Source: Ampullaceana balthica (taxonomy: Eukaryota > Mollusca > Gastropoda > Lymnaeidae). From it: 64,000 nucleotides of DNA. How positions within the stretch are numbered: the first letter of the stretch is position 1; every line of letters begins with the position of its first letter. The notes beneath the pieces were generated by a model. That model saw only the letters and a program-made list of their open reading frames with translations. It was not told where the DNA came from and did no database searches. Made by a program: the position numbers and the translations under genes. Shown here piece after piece: positions 1 through 12,213 of this stretch. The DNA is taken from NCBI GenBank assembly GCA_944989445.1, contig CALYLW010000042.1:2163242-2227241 (forward strand). Reading direction: 5' to 3'.

Positions 1-55
1 AATAGTTTTTTCAGATGTTGCCATAAGTAATTTTTTTAATTTAGAGCATAAGTAC

Positions 56-3000
56 CTCTAAATGGCTATCCACAATTGCACATCTCCTAAAATCAGGATG
101 GAAGAAGTGAACAACACAATACTCAATGGATGTGGATGTCGTCAGTTCAAGAAAACTTTTCTCATCTGGAAGCAGCCTAAAAATGATGCAATTACTACAG
201 TATTTCTCCTTCATTTCTCTATTTCAAGTTATTGTTAAAGAAGAAATATATTCCCTCTAAGACAGCCAGGCACTTTTGTCTCAAAATAAGGAAAATTTAT
301 AGTATTAATAGCCTTAAAAGAGCTAAAAATAAATATTTTGACACCGGAGTTAAATGGAGATAAATGAAAATGAAACCTCAACAGCAAATCTTCTGTTGAG
401 AGCACCATGGAAGATGTTTAGCAAAGTGAAGCCCATAATTAATTAAAAGTTCTCTGTGAACTTATCTATAGCATGAGTTACTTACGTATATTCTCCAAAT
501 GAAAGCTCTTTGAGCTGTTTAAATTGGAGTGACTGCTGCCGAAGTATTTCAAGTCTTGCTTCTCGAATGTGAGATGGAATATCTTCCTTTTCCAGTTCTG
601 CTATTAATTCCTAAAAGAAATTACAACCGTTAAAATATCCTGTAATTATACATTTTAAAACCATGTCAATAATTTTAATAATAACATGGTAATTATAAAA
701 TAACTAGCGTACACCCGTCAAAAATGACGGACGTTTTCAGCTGAAATCTAATTATTTTATAAAAAATGCACTTTTTTAGGGTGCCTACGGCGCCGACCTT
801 TTTCAAAAGCCCAACTAACTTGTCCTTGTTTGATAAATACGAAATATTAAACTTTCTGAAATGTACACAAAGTATTTTATAATAGTGGTTGCAGGGCGCC
901 TACGGCGCCGACTTTGTGTTTTAATTTTATAATTAACCATCATCAAGTCCTCTTTTTACATTGATCCCTTTTCCAAAATTAAAATATGAGCGAAAACAAT
1001 GACTTCATATAATATTTTTTCACAGCGCATATTTAATTTGCACACCTTTTGATGCTTTGGTGCAGTAATTTGGTTTTCCCTGCTTTCTAAAATTAGTAGC
1101 ATCAGGACAGACTGACTGACTTGCGTGACAATTGCAAATTATATAGTTTTATATTTTACCAAGTGTGCTTTAAACTAGACACACAAATTCTGCAGACAGG
1201 TATTCTTTCTAAGACATGCACTAAAACATTTAGTGAAAGGGCTTTCTCTTTTTGTGCCCCCAAACAATGGATTTCTCTACCATTACGCATTCTCAGTATT
1301 CCAAATACAGTACTAAGGCCTTCAGGACTGCACTAAAAACACATCTATTTCAAAATTTACTTTCAAAACTAATTTAACAACAAAATTTCTTTAAATGAAA
1401 AACATGTGACCATACTGTCATTATATGTTGTAGTTAGGATATTTATGTTTACATTGTTGAGCCCTCTCGTCCATGAGGGGCATCCACCGATCATCGTCGG
1501 CGTCTGCGATTCGTCCAAGGGCATAGGCCAACTACGAGAGACCTCCAGGCATCTCTATCCTGGGCCAGCTTCTCTAGGATCTTCCATTCATGGCCAATTC
1601 TCTTGATGTCTGCCTCCAATTCTCGGCGCCAAGTGTTTCTTGGACGGCCTTTTTTCTGCTTACCCTGTGGGTTCCATTTCAGGGCTTGCTTTGTTGTGTT
1701 AGAAGCAGGTTTTCTTAGCTAAGACCAATCCACCTCCACCGCTTCTGGAGAAACTCTTCCTCAATGGGCTTCTGTTTTGTCCGTTGCCACAGTTCCCGGT
1801 TGCTGATTTTGTCTGGCCAGTGAATTCTGAGAATCCTTCTTAGACAATTGTTGATGAAGGACTGGATTCTGGTCAGGTTTACGGCCGTTGTTCTCCATGT
1901 CTCGGCTCCTTATAGCAGCACAGGTTTCACCATAGCGTTAAAAATCCTTACTTTTAACTTGCTGTCTAAGTTGTTGGAGACCCAAACATTCTTGAGTTGC
2001 TGGAAGGCTGCTCTTGCTTTTCCGATCCTGATTTTGACGTCAGCATCTGTACCACCTTGTTTATCTACCACCCTGCCAAGGTAAACAAAACTGTCCACCT
2101 CCAGGGCTTCTCGTTCAAACATAATGGGTGATGTACTGGTGGCATTAACCTTGAGGATTTTACTCTTCCCTTTGTGTATGTTGAGACCCATGCTAACAGA
2201 AGTGGCTGCGACAATGTTTGTTTTCTCCTGCATCTGTTGTACATACCCAACAACAGATGTTTACATTGAATGCATTTATAATATATGTATGTTAATATTT
2301 TTATGTGATGTGATGTGGTCCTAGCTGCTTGCTAGAGTACTGTGACATATAAATTATTTAAATATTTTTATTATTATTAGACAGTTATTTAAAAAAAACT
2401 TTTAATCTGAAAAATTAGTTATTGTAATAATAGTTTGTGCAGTAAATCATAACAAACTCAAGTTATGTTGGAAAGGAAGAAACTTCTCTTCTGAGCACAT
2501 TTTTTTCAAGAGTTAATAAATTAACAAGATAAATATATCTCGACCACCTCCAGTTTCAATAAGTTTGACAAATGAATGCACTCCTTCACCTATAAAAATG
2601 AAATAATAAAATTTTAAAAAGTGTGCTTTAATTAAGCTAGCCCACAACCACAGATGTAGAAAATACATTCGATTAAGTTTGATGCTAACTAGAGTTAAAT
2701 GATATAATTTATATTTTGGCCCTCTTTAAATGACACACAATTTTAGAAGATTCTCTCACCTAACCCCATGATATATTTTAAGCTTAAATAAGGTCCTTTT
2801 ATCACACAGTTTTGCAAATTAGACTGTCATGCCCTGTAAATTTATGAATGGTGATTATGAACTTGGAGGTCTCTGTGCACCAAATTGCATTTTACAGGGC
2901 TGTGGTAAGTAAAGAAAATGCAACCATGCACATAATTATACAACTTTTAAAATAACAAGTTTACATGGTAAACAAAGGGATATATATAATAAAAATGCAC

Positions 3001-5690
3001 TTGAATTTACTAAAAAATGGAGAGAAAAGGGGAGTGGAGGGGAGTTTCTATACAAATAAAAAAAATGACAAAACTTTACAAGTAGGGCTGGGACTGATTT
3101 TTTAAAAAATTGTTAGATTAATCGGGAAAATTTTAATAAATTAATTTTCATTAATTATATTTTTATAACGCTTATATAGAACCCCTTAGGTTGTGATTCA
3201 TTATTTCGAGAAATCAGTTAAGTCGCATGTAAATCCATGGCTCCCAAATTTTGTGATGCAACACAGCAAATTCGTTCTGCTATGCAAGAAATAAAGAAGA
3301 AAACCCTTTTTGCTTGCATAGGCACGTCTAAATAAATAATAATAATACGTGGGAAAAGTATGGAAGTAACAAAAAATATAAATTATTTATACATTGGGGA
3401 AAAAATATTAGACAAATTTTCTTAAATTTTTATTGAATTTGAATCGATCAAATTAATTTGGGTAATCCTGCAGTTTCTACACGTATATTATTTCACAGCG
3501 AAATTTAATTTTCTCGTGAGAACTTACGTTTTTAATTTATTAAAGGCATTATTATATGTTGTATTTCTACTATTAGAGCACTAATTTGTGAGTCTTTTTT
3601 AATTTCTAAGGCATTTTTTCGGTTCTATATAATACATAATGTGGTCACGATACGTACATTTTGTTTAGCTTGCCAGATGTTTTTTGCTGACTGAAATTAT
3701 TTTTTTTAAAGTATTATTTATCTATTTTATTGTTCTCAGAAGATAAATAAATATTTTAAAAACAATTTCATTTTTTATTTCATAACTAAATGTTTGATTC
3801 TTATTTTGTTTGTTTGTAAATGTAAGTGAGAAATTTCCATTTGGCATCTTACTGTGACAACTCGGCAAGTAGAGTACTACATTAAAAAATGGATGTATCC
3901 CACTCCGATTATGTAACTTTAAGGGCTGAAAAAAGCCTTAGAAATTAATAAAACTTACAAATTAGTGCTATAATAGCTAAAATATAACATATATTAATGC
4001 ATTTTATAAATTAAAAACGTAAGTTCTCACGAGAAAATTAAATTTTGCTGTGAAATAATATATGTGTAGAAACTGCAGGATTACCTTAATTTTAATCGAT
4101 TAATTGATTAATTAATTGTTAATTTCCGCAGCCCTATTAACAAGTATAAGGTGGGAAAGCCAGATAGTATACTATTATAGTATAGTATAGACATTCTGGC
4201 ACTCCTGTCAACGGCGGTCCCAAAATCAAATATGCCCAGAATCATATTAAAATCAACTAAATTTACTATGAAATATATTTTAAAATTAAAATATTATATT
4301 TTTATTCAAATTAAACTACTGTTTTATAATTTATACGAAATAAAAAATTGCATATTTCATGCATCTTCTGTGATTTACGGCGCCATTGTTGCATGCCAAT
4401 GGAGAAATCTTCTTTCTTAAAAGTTATTATTTTTTGTGTTGCCCAATTGGATAATTTGGTTCATCCAGCTGAGTTGCAAGGCAGCACTACCTGGGTAAAA
4501 TAATTTAAATTAAAAAAATATTTCTTATAAAATTACAATAAAAAAGATAATCATACATTTATCTTTTTTAAAAAAAACTGTTGGGGTGTATTTTTGTGAT
4601 ATGTGTCACATTCACATATCCTGGAACAGGTAATATGTCAATGCTAAGTTGCTGCGAAGACGGCACTCCACTTAAAAACTACAAAGCAATACTATTTTTT
4701 AAAAATAATAATAAAACAATTATTTGTTAAAAAGTAAGTATTTATTAAAACTAAAAATCAAAGAATTTTGGCTACTTGTTGGTTAATAATTGAAAGGGGG
4801 GGGGGTGGTTTATAAGAACTGTGATGTCACATACCTTGAACAGGCTTATTTTCCAAGTACTAATTTTGTTTCATTAATTGGGGGTGGGGGGGACTCTAAA
4901 ATACTTTATCGTAAATGACTTTACCGTCAGTTGACGCCTCTGAATCTGATTAGTATTATTTAGTATTTAGCGTACCGCTAACATGAAAATTTAGTTTGGT
5001 CTGAGGCCGTTAAAGAAATTAGATTATCTGGCCAAATGGGGTTAAAAATATAAACAAACTACGATTTTTGCTAGAATTCTGATTTTAAAACCAGTTTTTA
5101 TAGTTAAAAACCCCTTTAAACTCCTCAAAACACATAAAAAGCCACCATTTAACCATTAAATACTTCTTTTATTACTTAATGAATGTGTTTAAATTATTAA
5201 AATTCAGTTACTTAATAAATTTTGTTATGTTTGATTTTGGGACCGCCGTTGACAGGATTGCCGACATTCTAAATTAAAATTTTGATGATTTAATAATTAA
5301 ATACTTAGATACTTTGTTGAGTCTTCATCTAGGATAATCTTCTGCAAGTGTACACAGAATAAGTAGAAAAAATTAGTGTTTTAAATTAGGTCTACTGATT
5401 TTTTTAGACACTTTGGCTTAGCAGCTTGTCCAAGGCCAAGGCCAAGCTAAGTCTTAGGTTTACTTTATAATTTCTTTATTGACTTTACTACTTTACTGTT
5501 TAAAGTTTACTTAAGACCTAAAAAAAATAATACAATCTCTTTGATTTAAACATCTAAAGATAACATTACTAAATTTTTCAAGAGAAAATTCTTATTCGAT
5601 CATCTCCCATCAAACAATACTCACATCTTCAGCTAACGACGGTTCATCAATTATTTGATTTGCTTTCTCGATTGTCGCTGAAGCTGCCAT
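56..5690 (-). CDS. TXNDC9/phosducin-like thioredoxin-fold protein, 5' part (three exons, runs off the left edge)
   Basis: Exons on the minus strand are 5690-5625 (22 codons from ATG, donor GTGAGT), 610-486 (donor GTAAGT) and 176-56 (donor GTACTT). Phases 0 and 2 agree across both junctions. Exon 1 plus exon 2 read ...[17 protein letters not shown], an acidic helix followed by a charged helical stretch ending GEYT. Exon 3 continues with DEKSFLEL and [13 protein letters not shown], then DSHLE. This layout (helical N-terminus, GEY, then a thioredoxin-like strand with HF(Y/F)...RC...D.HL) is that of the TXNDC9/Plp phosducin-like family, cytosolic co-factors of the CCT chaperonin and tubulin/actin folding. 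The rest of the thioredoxin domain lies beyond position 1. Intron 1 is about 5 kb and full of transposons. The start is the first ATG and lies 199 bp from the divergent SYCP3 start. The family is fairly secure; the exact orthologue is not. Confidence 0.75.
704..1111 (-). mobile_element. Non-autonomous Helitron, family 1
   Basis: Read on the minus strand, the 3' end is a CCGTCA...TGACGG hairpin followed a few bases later by CTAG at 707-704, the Helitron 3' signature. The 5' end begins near TCTGTCC at about 1111. Internal GGCGCCGTAGGCGCC and TTGTCCTTGTTTGATAAATACG blocks recur in the copies at 15228-18403, 44982-45377 and partly at 38300-38660. Confidence 0.65.
1237..1377 (+). pseudogene. Fragment of a non-LTR retrotransposon ORF (C-terminal tail)
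   Basis: The frame reads [16 protein letters not shown], then after a one-base frame change [12 protein letters not shown] and a stop at 1375-1377. The pattern 'FS.CAPK.WNSLP... FR.LKTHLF' is the usual C-terminus of CR1/L2/RTE-like reverse transcriptase ORFs. No more of the element is present on the 5' side. Confidence 0.55.
1457..2256 (-). mobile_element. 5'-truncated, 5'-inverted copy of the RTE-like LINE
   Basis: About 780 bp nearly identical to the 3' end of the LINE at 60034-63380, in the same minus orientation. A 12-bp target duplication ATGTTTACATTG flanks it (1445-1456 and 2257-2268). At the truncated 5' end (about 2237-2256) the sequence abruptly becomes the reverse complement of the adjacent LINE segment (CATACCCAACAACAGATG). 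This is a short 5' inversion of the twin-priming type. The ORF remnant at 1910-2233 carries stops and frame changes. Confidence 0.85.
3083..4136. mobile_element. hAT-type MITE, 1.05 kb
   Basis: Ends TAGGGCTG...CAGCCCTA with 8-bp duplications TTTACAAG (3075-3082) and TTAACAAG (4137-4144), 7 of 8 matching. It is non-coding, in intron 1 of the TXNDC9-like gene. A foldback element is nested inside. The ends resemble the element at 35481-36242. Confidence 0.7.
3471..4085. mobile_element. Foldback element with roughly 90-bp inverted arms, nested in the 3083-4136 hAT MITE
   Basis: The left arm starts GGTAATCCTGCAG and the right arm ends CTGCAGGATTACC. The arms share TTATTTCACAG and TTCTCGTGAGAACTTACG. 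A related, left-truncated copy is at 58201-58766. Confidence 0.65.
4198..5262. mobile_element. MITE with GGCA(A/C)TCCTGTCAACGG ends and 8-bp target duplication
   Basis: Terminal inverted repeats of at least 30 bp with one mismatch (GGCACTCCTGTCAACGGCGG on the left). They are flanked by perfect GACATTCT at 4190-4197 and 5263-5270. It contains no coding capacity. Internal parts recur, inverted and diverged, at about 41680-42020 and 45391-45860. The 8-bp duplication fits hAT, P or Merlin; I could not decide between them. Confidence 0.75.
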
Positions 5691-5889
5691 TTTTAAGCAT
5701 GCCAACAGGGTAGATAATTTTCGTAACTTCCGGCTTCAATTTTAGATAAGTAGTTTCCCTTTCATAAAAGTTTGTCGTCTGCAAAGCCGCGGCATATTCG
5801 GTTTATTATTCTAGTCATAACACACATCAGACAGGCATCAAATTTATCTTCAACGAAATTTTTTGGAAAAAAATAATTATAGTTTTAAC
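5691..5889. promoter_or_regulatory. Shared intergenic region of a divergent gene pair (likely bidirectional promoter)
   Basis: Only 199 bp separate the ATG of the TXNDC9-like gene (5690, minus) from the ATG of SYCP3 (5890, plus). The stretch holds both 5' leaders and has no obvious transposon or TATA box in a convincing position. That both genes are driven from here is inferred from spacing only. Confidence 0.6.
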
Positions 5890-8800
5890 ATGCCCCGAGT
5901 TAAAAAGGGTGACGACAATCAGCAGGCCAAAAAACTTAAAGTCGTGGATGTTGAAGATGACATAAATTATCAGAGTGAGAATAGCTCCAGTCCAATTAGA
6001 CCAGCAGGTAAATAAATAGCCTAATTTATACAATTTATGCGGAAAATGTTTACAAAATTGTATAGTTTTAATAAATTTATTATTATTTATGAATTAAGTT
6101 TTTGACATAGATTTAGAATCTAAATCTATGTCGAAACCTTAACGTTTTTGGTGCTGATTTATTGATCTAAATTTTAGATCAATAAATCAGCACCAAAAAC
6201 GGTAAACGCAGGCGTTCCACAAGTTCAAGTCACAAGCCTGACAAGCAAATGTCCTAGGCCTAGGCCCCTGCCACTACTTTTGTTCAGTACAGTATTATTA
6301 TTATAAATTATACTGTACTTCTATACTGTACGCCAACAGTATAGAACAGTAGGCAGGAGCTTCGGTAACAAATAGTAAATTAAAATTTCTCACATTATAA
6401 TTGTATAACCTGAGGAGCTGTAGACCCTCTGTACTGCAACTAACTTGTAACTGTAGTTGAAGTTATAGTAGTCTTATAGGAGTATTATATTATTATTATA
6501 TTAGTCATGCCTATAATTCTTCAGCATCCTTCCGTCTCGCGAGACGATGGTACATCACCGTTGGGTTGGTTTGCATTTCCTCGTGTGGCTGAGAAGTCCT
6601 AACCTTGAGTGACAGTCTTTACCACAGCTTCTGCACACGAGTTCTGTGCTTCCCAATGTTCCGTTCTTTCTCCTAGTTCTTCTATCTATAGCCTCCCCAT
6701 CTTGTGCTCCTCGGCTACTTGGATGCCCTCTTTGACAGCTGTGCGCCACGCAGATCAGTCTTCTGCCTTACACTGCCAGTAGCTTGTGTTTATGGTGGCT
6801 GCTTTCATGTCCCTCTGGCAGACATCTTTATATTATGCCTATAATATAGGCTATATAATATATTTTATTATATACAGATTTTTCTATTACATTATTATAT
6901 AGTTTTATAATTATATAAATTATAATAACCTATAATAAAAGTAACATGAATTACAAGTACAATAACAGTGCATTTTAAAGCTGAAAAAAGTCAAAGCACT
7001 TATAAATCTATTGACGATGTACACATTTATTAGCTCAAGAACTTAAAATACATTTTTAACCTGGATTTCAGATACAGAAGCTCCAATATTGATAAATCCA
7101 GGTCCTGGAAAAAAGAGAATAGCAGATATTGATTATGATCCTGCTGATTTCAGGTAGCTATTACACTAACTATTAGCTCTCTACAGCAGTTTCCAGGTTT
7201 GAATCTCACCTATGAGCCAAACCGAACTATTGTTTATGGATTAATTATTGGATGCTTTTTTCAATTAGGACTTGTTAGCTTTTTCAGGCAGCAACCATAA
7301 TTAATTAACAAAAATACAAACTTTTTGCACAATCGGTTTGTTAAAGAAAAATGAGTAAATATTGGTTATCTTGGTGCTCTACATTAATAAATATAAAAAT
7401 AACAATGGATATTTTTTTTCTATAACTAACCAACTTATAATATAATTTTGTTTTAAATATTTGTTTACAAATTGATTTTATTTTAAATCATTTTGTTTCA
7501 GTCATGAAATGCAAAAAATGCTGGAAGGATTTGGAGGTAACAAATTGTATGCTGTTTCTTAGGAACATAAGAGAGATATTTTAAAATTGAATTTAAAAAA
7601 TAATAATTGCATGAATACAAGAGCTTCCACTTTCACTTATTTATATTTATGAACACATTGATTTATATAAATTCTTAATATTTTGTTTAAATTGTAAAGC
7701 ATACTTTAAGGATGTAGCTAGCTTGTGATCACTTTATTTTTTAAGCAGATGAAACCTTAACCAGATCATTGTTGATTTTTTAATAATCTATAATAATAAA
7801 AGGCAATTTTTGGTCCGTTCTGTCTGGTCCTCGATAGCGATTGGTCCCTCAAACTCCTACAGACTCCTAAAGCCAATCACTAGCAGAGAAAAATTAAATC
7901 TCATTTACATATTGAATAAATTTATGTGGACGTTCAAAACGAGTTATTCTTCGCCCAGTATTTTTTCCCAGACTATTTTTTAGCGTTGCGTGTAGGGATT
8001 TATAGTCAAAAACTTTGTTTTTGGGTGTTATTTACTGTATTATAACTATAATATATAGTATTTTTGACGTGATACACATGTATGGCCGGTCGAGACGGCG
8101 GGTCTCTCGACAAACCAGGGTGGAGGGGATGTAGGGTCTTTCGAAAGTTCACGGTGTTGATGTAGGGTCTCTGAACAGACGGGGATGGGTAATGTTGTGA
8201 TGTCCTACCATGAACTTCACTGGTCACCCTACACCAGTGTTTCTCAATTATTTTTGGTCTTGCAGGAAGAAAGAAAACATTTCGCGCCCCCCGCGCAACT
8301 GTAAATAGTATCATTTGTCTATAAAATTGTTATACGTACACCTCTGCATAACGTCAAACTAGCCCCCCTTTACGGAGCCTCATGCCCCCCTGGGGGGCGT
8401 GCCCCACTATTTGAGAAACACTGCCCTAAACTTATTCCTGTCCTTGGACGGGCTTTGCTGCTAGTAATATAATATCGTTTATAATCAGATAATTTTTTTC
8501 AGCTGATATCTCTAAAACGTTGAGTCATAAAAAGAAAAGAATGGAACAATTGACCCAAAACTCATTAAAGAATGCAAACAAAAAAGTTGAAGAAATTTGG
8601 AAAGCTCAACAACTAATGAGGTATTTTTGAGTAATGAAGTATAAAGTTTATGTTTTTTGTGGGTTTTTTTTAAATGTACATTATTTATACTTTTCTATCT
8701 TTTTTGTCATTATTAAGTTTGATATAAATTTACATCAGATTTATTCACATTCAAGCTAATGATTTCTAGCCTGCCATTACATTATTATCTTGGACCACAT

Positions 8801-11800
8801 TGTTCATTATTTCTGCAAGTAGCAATAGCCAGTTAATTTATGTTAAGTTCATCTATTAAGCATATGATGTGATTTTATGATTTTTAGACATTGTTTATGG
8901 AAGAAAATTTAGAATAGTTACTTTTGGCACAAATTGAATTTAGAAAAGTAATAAATTTTATTTTATAAATCTTTGTGCCAGTATTTCTTTTTACATTGTG
9001 CAAATATTATAACTCAATACCAGAACAAAATTGCAAGAGGAATTCAGTAAGCAAATAAATGCTGTGTACCACCAATGGGAGTCAGATATTGAAAAGACAA
9101 AAGAACAAGAAGAAAAACTAAATGTGAGTATTTTCAATTTTATTAGATTTAGTTATTAATTTGGCCGTTATTAATTTTTTTACAAACTTGATGATTAATA
9201 ACTTTAGACTATTTGAAATGCCTAAATTGGATTAAAATAATAAAACATTGTTAAAACAATAAATGTATTCATACCCCTTGCTACTTTTTACTATATGAAT
9301 ATGATATAATTAGGGATTATAAAGTTTAGTTTTTTTTTCAAATTGTTTCCTTAGTGTTTTAACTTCAAGAACTGAAACTTGTTTTTTTTCCTTTATTTCA
9401 TCAGAACCTATTTAAGCAACAACAGAAATTATTTCAGCAGTCAAGAATAGTGCAGAGCCAAAGACTCAAATCTGTTAGAGAAATTAGTGAACAGTTTATA
9501 ATGGTAATCAGGAGATTATTATGCTTCATTTTCATTTTAAAATCCTTTATATTAACTCGTGGCGTCTGCTTGATTGTTTGCCGCAAAAACTTTGGATCGA
9601 TTTTTAACCCACTTCCCGATATGCTAACAATCTGAAATTTTGCAGGCAGACTCGTGGCAATGATAAAAATGATCTATCAAAATTTCACATTGATCTAATG
9701 TATTGTAATTAAATTAATGAATTTTTAGATTATCTCTATGTAGCATGTAAATTTTTGTGCTAGACTGTCACTGTGCGTATTATATTGAACAACCTTTTTA
9801 ATATTTTCCTGTCACGCGGTGCATATTATATTGACTATACTTTTTTAAAATATATTCCTGATCTGTAAATGTTTATGCTAGTCTGTCGGGCGGTGCGCAT
9901 TATGTTAAACATGTCTTTATAACCCATTTCCCTTGATCAAATCAACCTGAAATTTAGCAGGCAGACTTTTGTAGTTGTTTTTCTATAAATCCTTTATATA
10001 TGAGACATATCTAAAATTTTGGATTTTTGTGTTGTGCGATGCGTATTATAATGATCATATTTTTAGTTATGTCTCGTATATAAAGGATTTATAGTAAAAA
10101 ACAAACAGTGTTTTTATTATGGTTTTTTTTAATATTATTGCCCTCTTTTTAATTTTAAAGATATTTTGGTTACAAAAGTAAGGAATATAGTGATATTGAT
10201 ATATCTGGATTTTAACTATTGATAAGCTATTTTTAAAAAATACTTTAATTTTGCTAAATTTATTTTTTATACAATATCTTTGGAAAAATTGGCACCATAT
10301 TGAGTCACCCAATAATCTCTTCAAGGAAAAAATAATAATGTTTCTCTTTTTTATCTCCCAAAATCTTCCTAGTTGTACAAACATATTTAAAATTTTAAGA
10401 TTTGTGTGATCATGAACCACAAATGGTGTGTAAATGACTATGCTTACTAATCACCTGATAAGTAGTTACAATCACCTAGCTATTGTGTGAGACATGATTA
10501 AGTTAATGTTTTTTTTTCAAATGTTTTTTTAAATCATTTGACTGGTGTTCATATTGCTTTAATATATTTTTTATACAATTTTAATTTCAATCAGATTTTT
10601 TAAAGTTTGTACTTTGCATTTGATGCTGATAATAAATTATTTAAAATGAAATAAACATACATTTCTATTTGTTTTTATAAAATGAATCTTATTTTAGGGT
10701 CTTGAAGAATTAGAACGTAATCGACAAACACAGCAGGTGTCTTTTCAATCTGAGCTGAAGAAAGAAATGCAGCTTCTTCAAAAAAGAATTCTAATGGATA
10801 CTGTAAGTATTTGGCAAGTTACAGCAAATATGGTTTGTTGATGGTTGACAGTACCTCTTAAACATGAGGAGAATTAGGCTATCAATGAACTTTTATTAAA
10901 ATAGATCTGATGTAATAAAAAGATATTGTGTTTTGACATTTTTTTCTCAAAAAATCAGATGGGAATACACAATTATATATTTACTAGGAGAAGCAGAAGT
11001 TAAACATGAATTACATACTAAAAGTGGAGGACTTTCAATAAGTTAGCCATAACCATGAAAGAGAGCCTACAAAAGTGTCTTAAGTTATGAAATTGAAAAT
11101 ATATATGACTCGTAATCAGACATTGTATCGTCAGGTACACCTTCTGTCTTATTATTTGCTGTGACGCTACCACTTTCTACCACTGAACATAACTGATGCT
11201 TATCTTTTCTATGTTTGGATTTTTAGCTGTTTAAGATCTTTTTCCTCATTGATTTTACATCAAAGGCTGTTTAACTCTGGATTTTGATGATGTAATAGTC
11301 TCTGTCATCTGTCATTGGACATGCTTTCCTAGTGTCCTGTCCATTACCTCCTGCCCACTTTTTAGATAATTGCAGAATGTCCTAGCATGGTCCATACTTT
11401 CCAATATCCTGATAAATTTTAATCTAAAGCTTTACTGTTTAATAATTTGAATAATCTTGTGATATTTTAATTAAATTTAAATGATCCTTTACCACTAGAT
11501 TTGCATTGAATGACTGAAAATTTAAAGCTTTCAAATAAGACTCACAAATAAAAAATATTAAGTTATGATATTCAAAACAACTATTATTATGCTTATTACA
11601 TGAGTATGGTATTACATTGTTGAACGGCTGTTTTAAAATCAAGTGACATTGTGCTATATAATTCATCATCAACAAGATAGCTTGGGTCATGGAAGCTGGT
11701 ATTTTTAGTAATTACTAATAGTATTAAACCACCAAAAAGAGTATTGATATATTATGCATTAAAATGTATAAACTCTTATTTTTTATTGTTAAAATCATCA

Positions 11801-11971
11801 TCTTAATTTGTTACTAGAGCTAGAACAAGGGTGTTTTTATGTAGCGCTAATTTTAATGTAGATTAAAAGAATGGGAAATAACCCCCCGAATAAAAATATA
11901 TTTCTCATATTTTTCAGCAACAACAGGAGATGTCCAATGTCAGAAAATCACTTCATTCAATGCTGTTTTAA
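5890..11971 (+). CDS. SYCP3: Synaptonemal complex protein 3 (Cor1 domain), eight exons, 236 aa
   Basis: Exons are 5890-6007, 7072-7153, 7502-7536, 8503-8620, 9024-9123, 9405-9503, 10698-10802 and 11918-11971. All have GT-AG borders and phases that agree, giving 711 nt including the TAA. The protein has a disordered charged N-terminus followed by a continuous Cor1 coiled coil. Diagnostic blocks are [23 protein letters not shown], the highly conserved [23 protein letters not shown] and the C-terminal SVRKSL.SMLF-type end (here [11 protein letters not shown]). Length equals that of the mammalian protein. SYCP3 tetramers assemble into filaments of the meiotic chromosome axis and lateral element in the nucleus of meiocytes. 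The conserved C-terminal tip needed for fibre assembly is intact, so the gene looks functional. Introns hold Helitron, hAT-MITE, LINE-fragment and other repeats. The gene is divergent from the TXNDC9-like gene. Confidence 0.96.
6518..6834 (-). mobile_element. Short 3' fragment of a LINE ending in a C2H2-like zinc finger
   Basis: Flanked by an 11-bp target duplication ATGCCTATAAT (6507-6517, 6835-6845). The minus strand encodes [16 protein letters not shown] sequence, then [21 protein letters not shown]. This is the zinc-finger tail (C-x2-C...H-x4-C) that ends many invertebrate LINE reverse transcriptases. It is a different family from the RTE-like LINE at 60 kb. It lies in SYCP3 intron 1. Confidence 0.75.
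7787..8464 (+). mobile_element. Non-autonomous Helitron, family 2
   Basis: Begins TC after an A (7787) with TCTATAATAATAAAAGG. It ends with the hairpin CCTGTCC-TT-GGACGGG and CTAG at 8461-8464, followed by T, as expected for insertion at an AT dinucleotide. It lies in SYCP3 intron 3 and is interrupted by a 189-bp hAT MITE. The minus-strand frame at 8006-8314 is chance. Confidence 0.6.
8235..8423. mobile_element. hAT MITE, 189 bp
   Basis: Terminal repeats CAGTGTTTCTCAA...TTGAGAAACACTG with 8-bp duplications CCCTACAC / CCCTAAAC. It is nested in the Helitron at 7787-8464. A degraded relative is at about 19805-19905. Confidence 0.8.
9553..10095 (+). repeat. Dispersed repeat, about 0.54 kb, with internal tandem units (copy 1)
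   Basis: Starts CCTTTATATTAACTCGTGGC just after SYCP3 exon 6 and ends TATATAAAGGATTTAT. It matches 34672-35250 in the opposite orientation over its whole length. Inside, a motif like GTC-CGCGGTGCG-ATTATATT recurs about four times (near 9768, 9811, 9886 and 10033). The short inverted ends suggest a non-autonomous DNA element; class unknown. Confidence 0.6.
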
Positions 11972-12001
11972 GAACCATAAGCACTATAAGCAACCATTAT
12001 G

Positions 12002-12007
12002 AATAAA
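12002..12007 (+). promoter_or_regulatory. Polyadenylation signal of SYCP3
   Basis: AATAAA lies 31 bp after the SYCP3 stop codon, the first such hexamer downstream. Confidence 0.6.
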
Positions 12008-12213
12008 AGCATCAAAATCTTATCTTAATATAATTTTTAGAAAAATTAATTAAATTTTGTTTTTGAAAAATGTAGTTAAATTTTAATTCTATTAAATTTG
12101 TTTAAAACTGCTTATCATGTGTTAATTTTTGCATGATTGACAAAAAATTTTTTAATTAACAACTTCCAATTTATTTCAACAATTTGAGAGTTAATTAACT
12201 CAGACTTAAGATA

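Noticed and set aside
2530..2590. Possible extra exon of the TXNDC9-like gene (minus, between AG and GTGGTC)
   Set aside because: Exon 1 and the exon at 610-486 join in phase to give the expected EDELIAELE block, so no exon is needed between them; the candidate adds unrelated residues.
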